Assembly (NCBI GenBank): GCA_023251875.1
Contig: JAHEXY010000001.1
Span: forward strand, 1 to 64,000
Direction of reading: 5' to 3'
DNA length: 64,000 nt
DNA from: Bacteroidota bacterium
GTDB taxonomy: Bacteria > Bacteroidota > Bacteroidia > JAHEXY01
Shown here: positions 26,736 through 34,781 of the stretch, piece after piece
Layout: the number at the start of each line of letters is the position of its first letter
Numbering within the stretch: position 1 is the first letter of the stretch
The notes under the pieces: generated by a model
Databases searched by the model: none
What the model was told of the DNA's origin: nothing
Seen by the model: only the letters and a program-made list of their open reading frames with translations
Program-made: the position numbers and the translations under genes

Positions 26736-27530
26736 CTAACATAATAAACTATTTTCTACTTTCATATATCGAAAATCGTATCCATAAGCTTCTGTAGCTT
26801 GGGATGTAAGCTCATAAAATTCTGGCGATACTATTTTTTTTCTAGCACAGGTAAGTGTTTTACTCCATGGGTAAAGTGCTTCATAGTTTTTTTGAGAAAA
26901 ATCAATGATTTTATAATTGCCATCACTGCCTCGAGACAACATATGTAAACGAGTTGTTAATCCAGCAGTTGCTAAGCACAATTCAAAATAACTAGCTACT
27001 GTAATAGGGTGTGAATCTGTGATACATGCATCATAACTTTTTGATATCAATAGTAGATTCTCTTTAGAATGATAATATACTGCCGTATATCTCCCCGAAT
27101 CGTGCCATTCGTTAAAACGATCAAAACAATACATATTTTGCCTTAACTCATAATCATCATGCCCTCCTAAAGTTTCAATATCATAATCTCCGGGCTCGCT
27201 ATCACAAGATATTTTATAATCCATTATTTCTTTTAAAGAGGGTATGCGAATAGCGCCTAAAAAGTATTGTTTAAAGTATCCTTCTTCCTCGCTTTCAAAT
27301 GCTTTAAATTTGTATTGTAATTCATATCCATTTGATTCCTTAAAATAAGCAAGAAAGTCTTCAGGTAATTTCATTTTTAATTTTTGTTCTACTTCTTCAA
27401 TTTCCTCATGAGAAACGGGATCGGAAGTTTTAAAATTCTGAATAATTATATCTTTTTCGGTTTTTAAATAATCGTGCAAATCATGAAACCGTTTTAAAAA
27501 TTGATTTGTCATTTCACTAGCTGTTTTCAT
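26736..27530 (-). CDS. SMI1/KNR4 (SUKH) family protein
   Basis: 264 residues. The SUKH core is visible at about 38-85: PVSHEEIEEVEQKLKMKLPE, DFLAYFKESNGYEL, followed by RIPSLKEIMDYK and YCFDRFNEWHDSG. In bacteria SUKH proteins often act as immunity proteins against nuclease or other polymorphic toxins. No toxin gene is adjacent, so this may be an orphan immunity gene or have another role. No signal peptide: cytoplasmic. Driven by P10. Confidence 0.75.
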   Translation of the reverse strand: MKTASEMTNQFLKRFHDLHDYLKTEKDIIIQNFKTSDPVSHEEIEEVEQKLKMKLPEDFLAYFKESNGYELQYKFKAFESEEEGYFKQYFLGAIRIPSLKEIMDYKISCDSEPGDYDIETLGGHDDYELRQNMYCFDRFNEWHDSGRYTAVYYHSKENLLLISKSYDACITDSHPITVASYFELCLATAGLTTRLHMLSRGSDGNYKIIDFSQKNYEALYPWSKTLTCARKKIVSPEFYELTSQATEAYGYDFRYMKVENSLLC

Positions 27531-27565
27531 AATAATTTGTTTAAAGTGTTAATTAATTTCCTCCG

Positions 27566-27687
27566 CAAAATTATTTCTTATTACAACAGTTTGCAAAATC
27601 AAATAATGAGGTTTATGTGGTTTATCTCCATCAAATTAAAATTATAAAACAGTATGTTTCATTATTTTAGGATCATTGCAGATGGGA
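27566..27687 (-). promoter_or_regulatory. Promoter P10 (three-part class) for the SUKH gene
   Basis: Minus strand: TCCCAT (27687-27682), 53 bp, GAGATAAACCACATA (27628-27614), 16 bp, TTTG (27597-27594), 20 bp, TAATTTTG (27573-27566). The upstream block resembles those at 30250-30350 and 56750-56843. Confidence 0.8.
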
Positions 27688-27804
27688 ATCTGTTTCTGAA
27701 AAATATTTTTTTGAGAAAAAATTAACTTACCTAATTTATGTTATATCGAATTATTATCTGTTATTGTTCCATATAATGTAAGGAGATTTTAAATTTCATT
27801 CAGC

Positions 27805-28185
27805 CTAAATTTTATAAAACTTTTCCCCTTGTGTATTTATCAAAAAATATTCGCCAACATAAAATGTTTCGGGGCTTATGGCCTTTTTTGCATTGGGGCT
27901 TGTAGTAAGAACTTCGTTGGTGTTAGGACTTAAAGTAAGAGAATCGTTATCCATAAACCATTTTCCTTTACTGATTGAATGTTCATAGTTCGTTTTGATT
28001 TCTTTACTATAGCTTTTATCTTTATTTATAGTAATATCAATTCTTGTACTTTGGCAACCACCAATTTTCATTTTTAAATTAATTTGATAATAATAAACTC
28101 CACAAATTTCAGCCGGTTTATACGTAAAGAATGGATTTAAAAACAGTAAATAAATGGATAGTGAAATAAATTGAATCAGCGTCAT
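27805..28185 (-). CDS. Secreted or anchored small protein, lipocalin-like pattern
   Basis: 126 residues. Hydrophobic N-terminus ISLSIYLLFLNPFFTY, then AEICGVYYYQINLKMKIGGC, RIDITINKDKSYSKEI, GKWFMDNDSLTLSP and a closing YFLINTQGEKFYKI. The order GKWF-DSLTL-YFLI resembles small lipocalin-like envelope proteins, but the match is weak. Third gene of a probable operon with 28198 and 28719, 12 bp after the previous stop. Confidence 0.6.
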   Translation of the reverse strand: MTLIQFISLSIYLLFLNPFFTYKPAEICGVYYYQINLKMKIGGCQSTRIDITINKDKSYSKEIKTNYEHSISKGKWFMDNDSLTLSPNTNEVLTTSPNAKKAISPETFYVGEYFLINTQGEKFYKI

Positions 28186-28197
28186 TTTTATTAAAAT

Positions 28198-28707
28198 TTA
28201 AGAATATTTTTCAATCCAATCGTTTTGTTCTTTTTGAAGTCGCATATCTATCCAATCAATAGCGCTAAAATTTAAGCTCGCCCACTTAAAAATTCGTACG
28301 TGATCAAATAGTATTTGTTTCTCGTATGTTAAATTCATGTTTAATTCCTTGTTTATATTTTTAAAGTACTTTTCTTCTTCTAGATGTTCAGGCCGAAATG
28401 AAAGTAACTGAAGTCGATTATTGAAAAATGAAGCATGCAATTCTCCTCCACATCCTAAATGTTTGAAATGAGGAATTGAAATGGTATAAATAGTAAACGG
28501 AGGCCTTTTATCATCATCAGCTAATTTTGAATTTTCAAGTATTGTAATTGTATCGCAGCTATATCTGATTTCCTTTTCAAAATCTGATATAGATTGATAA
28601 CTATAAAAATTACCCATTAGCATTGCCGGTTCAATTTTTGAATTATTTTTGCAGCTGCAAAATAAAAATTCAGATAAGAAGCTATATAGGATAAAAAGTC
28701 GTAACAA
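28198..28707 (-). CDS. Lipoprotein of unknown function (TTG start)
   Basis: 169 residues from TTG 28707; no ATG is available upstream before a stop. Leader LFILYSFLSEFLFCSC contains a lipobox (FCSC). The body has YSCDTITILENSKLADDD, a CGGELHASFFNNRLQLLSF strand pair and WIDMRLQKEQNDW near the end. No family recognised. The start lies 11 bp after the stop of the T9SS repeat gene, and 12 bp precede the next gene, so the three are one transcript. Confidence 0.65.
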   Translation of the reverse strand: MLRLFILYSFLSEFLFCSCKNNSKIEPAMLMGNFYSYQSISDFEKEIRYSCDTITILENSKLADDDKRPPFTIYTISIPHFKHLGCGGELHASFFNNRLQLLSFRPEHLEEEKYFKNINKELNMNLTYEKQILFDHVRIFKWASLNFSAIDWIDMRLQKEQNDWIEKYS

Positions 28708-28718
28708 AAGTTTTATTA

Positions 28719-30170
28719 TTATTCAACAACAATTAATTTGGAAATTTGATTGTCTCCAATTTGCAGATTGATTGTATATATGCCTTTTACATAAGCCATC
28801 AAATCAATTTTGTTTTGGTAATATGTACCTGATACCTTAGTTGTTTGAAATAACAATAGTTTGCCACTCTCATCATACATTTTTAATATTACATTCACAT
28901 TATTTTCTGTAATACAATTAATGATACATTGGTTTTGAGCAGGATTAGGGGAAATACTAACATTAATCCCAGATTTATACAAATCTTTTATGTTTGTGTT
29001 TAAATGTTCACCATAATAATTGTAACAAGAATCTGTATTATCCCAACTGCTACCATTCCAATTTTGAGATACGAAGCTTGTAAAATTATTGTTTGAATTG
29101 TATGTATAGAGAGATTTACCGTAATTATTCCAACTACTACCGCTCCATATCTGAACGGTGCCAGTTGTAAAATTATTATTTGAATCGTACGTATAAAGTG
29201 CTTGAGAGCCATTGTACCAACTGCTGCCATTCCAATTCGTCAATTTCATAGATGTTAAATTATTATTAGAATCATAGGTATAAAAATTTTTCCAGTAATT
29301 ACTCCAACTGCTCCCACCCCACATCTTGGATGCACTACTTGTGTTATTATTGTTTGAATCATACATATAAAGAACCTGCAAGGAGTTATCCCAACTGCTT
29401 CCGTTCCATGATTGATATAATTTAGTTATTATATTATTGTTTGAATCATAGTTCAAAGAATCTTGAGAGGCATTATCCCAACTGCTGCCATTCCAATTTT
29501 GGGATAGGACATATGTTAAATTTTTATTTGAATCGTAAGCACAAAGATACCGGGTTGTATAATCCCAACTGCTACCATTCCAATTTTGGGATGAATGGTC
29601 AGTTAAATTATTATTTGTATCGTAGGTGTAAATATCCTGAGAATAATTATCCCAACTGCTACCGTTCCATGATTGGAGTATTACCGATGTTTGATTATTG
29701 TTTGAATCGTAGGTATAGAGAGACTGATAAGTATTATTCCAATTGCTACCATTCCAGGTTTGGGATAGGTCAGATATTAAATTATTGTTTGAATCATAGG
29801 TATAAAGATTCTGAGAATAGTTATCCCAACTGCTGCCGTTCCAAGATTGGCTTAAGAAATATGTTTTATTGTTATTTGAATCATATCCATAACTAAATTT
29901 TAAATAAATTTTCCAATTTTGAGTATTATCCAAATTCCAATAATTTGTACTGTCAAGTAAGGCGGTAGATGATACTACTTTTAGCGGAGAATGATTTTTG
30001 GATATTTTTTCTTCAGCATTAAAAATATTTATTTTATTTGGCATGGAGGCTTCTTTGATATCAGATAGCTGTACCAACTTGCTTAATTGATACTCTTGTT
30101 TGGTTTGAGAGTAACTAACATGAATAGTTGTAAAAATCAGAAAAGTAAAAATCATTAAAATATTTTTCAT
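28719..30170 (-). CDS. T9SS-sorted protein with 29-residue repeats, copy 2
   Basis: 483 residues, paralogue of 21375-22829 with the same layout: signal peptide to SYSQ, about eleven 29-residue repeats (YTYDSNNNLTS with QNWNGSSWDNYSQ), and a T9SS sorting domain (SISPNPAQNQCII, MYDESGKLLLFQ, VKGIYTINL, KLIVVE). The ends of the two proteins are nearly identical, whereas the repeats have diverged in the residues between the Asn and Trp landmarks. First gene of a three-gene operon. Surface exposed by inference; ligand unknown. Confidence 0.85.
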   Translation of the reverse strand: MKNILMIFTFLIFTTIHVSYSQTKQEYQLSKLVQLSDIKEASMPNKINIFNAEEKISKNHSPLKVVSSTALLDSTNYWNLDNTQNWKIYLKFSYGYDSNNNKTYFLSQSWNGSSWDNYSQNLYTYDSNNNLISDLSQTWNGSNWNNTYQSLYTYDSNNNQTSVILQSWNGSSWDNYSQDIYTYDTNNNLTDHSSQNWNGSSWDYTTRYLCAYDSNKNLTYVLSQNWNGSSWDNASQDSLNYDSNNNIITKLYQSWNGSSWDNSLQVLYMYDSNNNNTSSASKMWGGSSWSNYWKNFYTYDSNNNLTSMKLTNWNGSSWYNGSQALYTYDSNNNFTTGTVQIWSGSSWNNYGKSLYTYNSNNNFTSFVSQNWNGSSWDNTDSCYNYYGEHLNTNIKDLYKSGINVSISPNPAQNQCIINCITENNVNVILKMYDESGKLLLFQTTKVSGTYYQNKIDLMAYVKGIYTINLQIGDNQISKLIVVE

Positions 30171-30229
30171 TTGCTTAAAATTTAACTGTGGTTTTCGACC
30201 TCCATTTTTTGTATAAAAAAATTACGCTG

Positions 30230-30351
30230 CAAAATTATTTTCTTTTGTTACAGTTTGCAAATTCAAATAAAGCGCTTATTGTGGTTTATCTCCATCAAAA
30301 TAAAATTATAAAGCAGTATGTTTCATTATGCTAGGATCATGGCAAGTGGGA
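30230..30351 (-). promoter_or_regulatory. Promoter P11 (three-part class) for the 28719-30170 operon
   Basis: Minus strand: TCCCAC (30351-30346), 53 bp, GAGATAAACCACAAT (30292-30278), 16 bp, TTTG (30261-30258), 20 bp, TAATTTTG (30237-30230). All four parts match the consensus. Confidence 0.85.
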
Positions 30352-30402
30352 AAGGTTTGTAGAAAAATAATATTGTTTTTTGAAAAATATTATTTTAGTA
30401 TT

Positions 30403-30554
30403 AGAGCCTGTTTAAATTTTATATTTTCTTAAATCAGGCACGCGCTCACACTTCGACTTTCCTCAGTGTGACATACGCACGAAGTCAGGCTGAGCATAGT
30501 CGAAGCCTCAAAAAGGCTTAAAAACAGATTTTTTATAAAATTTAAATAGGCTCT
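30403..30554. repeat. 152-bp palindromic element with 21-bp terminal inverted repeats
   Basis: AGAGCCTGTTTAAATTTTATA (30403-30423, 21 bp) is matched by its inverse at 30534-30554 with one mismatch. A second inverted pair inside has CTTCGACT...CTCAG facing GCTGAGCATAGTCGAAGCC (30490-30508). The element lies between divergent promoters P11 and P12 and encodes nothing. MITE-like; the inner motif is of the CTTCGAC...GCTCAG type common in Bacteroidota intergenic repeats. Confidence 0.8.
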
Positions 30555-30577
30555 TAATGTGAAGTTCAGAAGATGTT

Positions 30578-30699
30578 CCCCACTTTTGTTCTATTCAAAT
30601 TACTCATACAGAAATAATAAATACCGCTAAACGCTATAGATGAAGCCTCATTTAACACTAAATTGATTTTGATAAAATTGTAATGATGCTTTAATTTTG
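30578..30699 (+). promoter_or_regulatory. Promoter P12 (three-part class) for the VCBS-type gene
   Basis: CCCCAC (30578-30583), 53 bp, TAGATGAAGCCTCAT (30637-30651), 16 bp, TTTG (30668-30671), 20 bp, TAATTTTG (30692-30699). The upstream 80 bp are similar to those of P13. Confidence 0.85.
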
Positions 30700-30756
30700 T
30701 TGCCTAACAAAATGGCATTTAATAATGAATAAAATATTTCAAACAAAAAAATCTTC

Positions 30757-32874
30757 ATGAGAATTACATTTTTACTTTTTTGCTTACTATTTACTTTCCT
30801 TTATAAAAGCTATGGTCAATGCGAATTTATTATTGAAGATTCTGTATTATCAAATATAGTTAATGGTAATAATTTGAAACTGATCTTTATAGATATTGAC
30901 AATGACGGGGATCAGGATGCTTTTATCGGAGAAGAATACGGGATCGTTAATTATTACAAAAATACAGGGGATAATACCATTCCTGTATTTAGGATGCAAG
31001 TGGGAAGCAACAATCCATTTGATGGGGTTGATGTGGGATGGTATAGTTCACCAAATTTTGTAGATATTGACAATGATGGGGATGAGGATGCTTTTATTGG
31101 GGAAGCCAGTGGAAAAATTAATTACTATAAAAATATCGGCACTTCTACCAATGCAGAATTTAGTTTGCAGACGGGAAGTGATAATCTATTCGATGGAGTT
31201 TATGTTGGAAATTATAGTACACCAACTTTTGTAGACGTAGACAATGATGGAGACCTGGATGCTTTTATTGGGGAGTATAGCGGAAAAATTTATTATTATA
31301 AAAATACCGGAACACTAGTCAATGCAGCATTTAGTTTACAGACCGGAAGCAACAATCCACTTGATGGGGCATATAATTACTTGATAAATGATATTGCACT
31401 AACTTTTGTAGACATAGATAATGATGGGGATCAGGATGCTTATATTGGAGATATTGGGGGGCAAGTTTATCATTATAAAAATACCGGGACATCAAGCAAT
31501 GCAACATTTAGTTTGCAGACTGGAAGCAATAATCCATTTGATGGAGTTATAGTGGGTACTAGTAGTACGCCAACTTTTGTAGATATAGATAATGATGGTG
31601 ACCAGGATGCTTTTATTGGGGAATACGCAGCGAATATTGAATATTATAAAAATATCGGAACACTAAGCAATGCTATATTTAGTTTACAGGCCGGAACCGA
31701 TAATCCTTTTGATGGAATAAATGTTGGAGAGAGTAGTACACCAAATTTTGTGGACATTGATAATGATGGAGATCAGGATGCTTTTATTGGAGAAGGTGAT
31801 GGAACTATTAATTATTATAAAAATACTGGCACTTCTGCTAATTCTGTATTTAGTTTGCAAAGCGGAAGCAGTAATCCATTTGATGTGATTGATGTGGGAG
31901 TTAACAGCAAACCAACTTTTGTAGATATTGACAATGATGGTGATCCAGATGCTTTTATTGGGGAAAAAACCGGAAATATTAATTACTATAAAAATGTCGG
32001 CACTACTACCAATCCTGTATTTAGTTTGCAAACAGCAAGCAGTAATCCATTTGATGGGGTTGATGTGGGTACAGATAGTTCGCCAACATTTTTTGATATA
32101 GATAATGATGGAGACCAGGATGCTTTTATTGGTGAAGAAGAAGGGCCGATATATTATTATGAAAATACCGGCATTTCCACCAATTCTGTATTTAGTTTAC
32201 AAAGTGGAGTCGGCAATCCATTTGATGCGGTTAAACAGAAATATAATAGTGTACCAACATTTGTAGATATTGACAGCGATGGGGATAAAGATTTATTTAT
32301 TGGTAATAGTTTTGGGGAAATTTATTTTATTCAAAACAACTCAGCAGATCAAATAGCAAATCTATCTGTATACATCTCAGTAAGCACTTATGAAATAGGA
32401 GATACGGTGCAATTATTTGTAACAGGACAAATGAGTGGGCATGTCTATTCATATAATTGGATGCCTTCTACAAATTTATCTTCTTCTACGATAGCTAATC
32501 CTTATGTAAATGGAGTAAGTAAAACAATGTATTATGTCGCAGTAAAAGATACATCTTCCAATTGCGAATATACTGATAGTATAATAGTGGATCCCCAAAT
32601 CTTTGCAGCAATTCCTGAAACCGATGGTTATACTAATTTATTTGAGCTATACCCAAATCCCTGCCGGGATAAATTTACAATTAACTTATCTGATCCGGAA
32701 AACAAACAATGTCAACTTCAAATTTTAGATGTGGTAGGAAAAATTGTACACGAAGAGCAAATAGAGCAAAACAGCCTTACTATAAATGTAAGTGTATATA
32801 AAAAAGGATTGTATTTCATTAAAATCACTACTACAAATGGTGAAACAAAGGTACATCCATTAATACTACATTAA
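30757..32874 (+). CDS. T9SS-sorted FG-GAP/VCBS-type repeat protein
   Basis: 705 residues. Signal peptide FLLFCLLFTFLYKSYGQ. Nine repeats of about 57 residues (to about residue 525) carry FVDIDNDGDQDAFIGE followed by NYYKNTGT and FSLQTGSNNPFDG. The DxDNDGDxD stretches are calcium-binding loops, as in FG-GAP/VCBS beta-propellers. A PKD-like domain follows (about 535-615), then a T9SS type A sorting domain (LYPNPCRDKFTI, ILDVVGKIVHEE, KGLYFIKI). Known relatives are cell-surface adhesins or matrix proteins. Monocistronic under P12. Confidence 0.85.
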   Translation: MRITFLLFCLLFTFLYKSYGQCEFIIEDSVLSNIVNGNNLKLIFIDIDNDGDQDAFIGEEYGIVNYYKNTGDNTIPVFRMQVGSNNPFDGVDVGWYSSPNFVDIDNDGDEDAFIGEASGKINYYKNIGTSTNAEFSLQTGSDNLFDGVYVGNYSTPTFVDVDNDGDLDAFIGEYSGKIYYYKNTGTLVNAAFSLQTGSNNPLDGAYNYLINDIALTFVDIDNDGDQDAYIGDIGGQVYHYKNTGTSSNATFSLQTGSNNPFDGVIVGTSSTPTFVDIDNDGDQDAFIGEYAANIEYYKNIGTLSNAIFSLQAGTDNPFDGINVGESSTPNFVDIDNDGDQDAFIGEGDGTINYYKNTGTSANSVFSLQSGSSNPFDVIDVGVNSKPTFVDIDNDGDPDAFIGEKTGNINYYKNVGTTTNPVFSLQTASSNPFDGVDVGTDSSPTFFDIDNDGDQDAFIGEEEGPIYYYENTGISTNSVFSLQSGVGNPFDAVKQKYNSVPTFVDIDSDGDKDLFIGNSFGEIYFIQNNSADQIANLSVYISVSTYEIGDTVQLFVTGQMSGHVYSYNWMPSTNLSSSTIANPYVNGVSKTMYYVAVKDTSSNCEYTDSIIVDPQIFAAIPETDGYTNLFELYPNPCRDKFTINLSDPENKQCQLQILDVVGKIVHEEQIEQNSLTINVSVYKKGLYFIKITTTNGETKVHPLILH

Positions 32875-33080
32875 AACTTCCACACGAGATACCAACCATC
32901 TCCACCAAAACATCCACTCGCAAGCCAATGTGTAAAAAAGATTGTAAAATCTGCTGCAATTGAACCTGAAGTAACGTCTCCATCGCATACTGATAAATAA
33001 ATACCATGTTCATTAAGTGATGAATTTGCGTCAAAAATTAAGGAAGGTTCGTCACGACTTAAAAGAACACCTTTAACATC
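32871..33080 (-). pseudogene. 3' fragment of an unidentified gene
   Basis: One minus-strand frame reads like real protein: DVKGVLLSRDEPSLIFDA, then NEHGIYLSVCDGDVTSG, IAADFTIFFTHWLASGC and GGDGWYLVWKF with stop at 32873-32871. No start codon fits, and a stop lies upstream at about 33107. Its stop overlaps that of the VCBS-type gene on the other strand. I cannot name the family. The rest of 32875-33272 is the P13 cassette. Confidence 0.5.
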
Positions 33081-33096
33081 TAATTCGAAAGATGTT

Positions 33097-33218
33097 CCCC
33101 ACTTTTATTCTATTCAAATTACTCATAAAGAAATAATAAGAATTCCTATACTTCATAGATGAAAAACCATCTGGAGGCAAGTTGATTTTTATAAGCCGGA
33201 AGAAAGAGTGTAAATTGA
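33097..33218 (+). promoter_or_regulatory. Promoter P13 (three-part class) for the HExxH-PDZ protease
   Basis: CCCCAC (33097-33102), 53 bp, TAGATGAAAAACCAT (33156-33170), 16 bp, TTTT (33187-33190) in place of TTTG, 20 bp, TAAATTGA (33211-33218). Spacing is exact though the core boxes are weak. Confidence 0.7.
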
Positions 33219-33272
33219 TAAAAAAATATTGCAAAATATAGATTTGAATTACAAAAATTTAAACATGGCATT

Positions 33273-34601
33273 ATGCAAAAATTTATAGGATGGACTTGTG
33301 GTTTTATTTTAATGGCAATGAGCGCAACTGCCATGAATATTTCTTTTCATTCATCAGAAAAAATAGATGCACTCTTATTATTGAATGTGCTTTCTGACGA
33401 TAAAAACTTTAATGGTCCATATCAAAAAGTGCAGCAATACTGGCTGCCATTGATTAAAAATAATCCATTGGCATTGGAAGGTTTTAATACTTGGAAAAAC
33501 TCGGCAACTGCTTTATGTTATCTGCTTTCAACAGAGCATTCAAATAATCTGGATGGGCTTATTAAATTCCTAAAAAATAACACATTCATCCAATTGGGTT
33601 CAGAAAAAAACATCGAAGCTGCATATTTTCCCTACATAAAAACATTGCAATTAAACAGTAATTCCTTATTAAAATTTCTTGAATTTTTGCAAAATCAAAA
33701 TTTTACAAATTATTGGAAAACTGAGTTCCATCCACAATTGGATTCAGTTATTAAAAATTTAACGAAAACATTCAATATAGACGCATATAAAAAAATGAAG
33801 CCAATGATAACTGATTTACTGGGAATCAACATCGATAGCTTAAAAATTTATATTTCTTGTTTAAGCAATGATATTTCATTCACATTACTTAATAATTCCA
33901 TGTGCATTTCTATTCAAAAATTAGATGAACTAAACTACCTTATACCGCATGAACTGTCACACCAATATAATCCTTCTCCTCAAAATATTGCCTCACTTAA
34001 ATATATTGCTGATAGTAGCAGTTATTATAAAGCCTGCTACGATAGAATATACAACTCATATAATGAGGGAACGGAAGAAGAATTTGTTATGGCATTAGGA
34101 CTTTGGATATCAGTACAAAGCGAGCTTATGACTAAAACAACAGCATTACGGAAAATAAAAAACAGTTATATGCTGGATATTCAAAATAGGGGAGCACCGA
34201 TTGCAGGAATTATTTTTGATGTGCTTTATACTACTAATTTCAAAGGTACTTTAAATGATTATGACAAATATGTAAAAAATATTATGAATGATTTAAAAGC
34301 CAAGCCCAATGTCATACAATCTTCTTACAATGAAATATTGACGGATATAGCAGGAACAGCAGGTATGCTTGTTCAATTAAAAAATAATCAGCTTGTTGTT
34401 ACTAAAACAATCGATAATTATCCCGCTAAATTATCCGGAATTATGGAAGGAGATGTAATAATTAAAATCAATAATACCGAAATAAAAAATAGAACACTTG
34501 ACGCTGTTCTCGATTTGTTATCGGGAAAACAAGGAGATAAAAAAGAAATTGAATACAAGCATGGCGAAGCAAATAAGTACAGCATACTTATATTAAAATA
34601 A
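33273..34601 (+). CDS. Secreted zinc metalloprotease-like protein with C-terminal PDZ domain
   Basis: 442 residues. Signal peptide GFILMAMSATAMN. A HExxH motif (HELSH, residues 226-230) predicts a zinc site; E265 or E268-270 in NEGTEEEF, about 35 residues on, is a fit third ligand of the gluzincin type. The region before it is helical. A PDZ domain covers about 355-442 (LVVTKTIDNYPAKLSGIMEG, DVIIKINNTEI, LLSGKQGDKKEIEY) and would bind C-terminal peptides or regulate the protease. A copy of this gene was destroyed by the ATPase gene at 41879-43297. The substrate is unknown, and the protease role rests on the motif. Confidence 0.75.
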   Translation: MQKFIGWTCGFILMAMSATAMNISFHSSEKIDALLLLNVLSDDKNFNGPYQKVQQYWLPLIKNNPLALEGFNTWKNSATALCYLLSTEHSNNLDGLIKFLKNNTFIQLGSEKNIEAAYFPYIKTLQLNSNSLLKFLEFLQNQNFTNYWKTEFHPQLDSVIKNLTKTFNIDAYKKMKPMITDLLGINIDSLKIYISCLSNDISFTLLNNSMCISIQKLDELNYLIPHELSHQYNPSPQNIASLKYIADSSSYYKACYDRIYNSYNEGTEEEFVMALGLWISVQSELMTKTTALRKIKNSYMLDIQNRGAPIAGIIFDVLYTTNFKGTLNDYDKYVKNIMNDLKAKPNVIQSSYNEILTDIAGTAGMLVQLKNNQLVVTKTIDNYPAKLSGIMEGDVIIKINNTEIKNRTLDAVLDLLSGKQGDKKEIEYKHGEANKYSILILK

Positions 34602-34634
34602 GAAAATAGTTTTAGGGCTTATGTAATAGATCAT

Positions 34635-34756
34635 ACCCAAACCCATCATTCATATAAGCAAGAATAGACGAATGTTATAACTGAATATAGCATGAGATGC
34701 ACCACAAATAGTACACGAATTGATTTTTTAATACACTGAACTAAACTCTATTTTTG
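34635..34756 (+). promoter_or_regulatory. Promoter P14 (three-part class) for the large adhesin gene
   Basis: ACCCAA (34635-34640), 53 bp, GAGATGCACCACAAA (34694-34708), 16 bp, TTTT (34725-34728), 20 bp, TATTTTTG (34749-34756). The segment from 34602 to here is copied at 43690-43866 as P15. Confidence 0.75.
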
Positions 34757-34781
34757 CGGTGAATTATAAAAAAACACTTCC

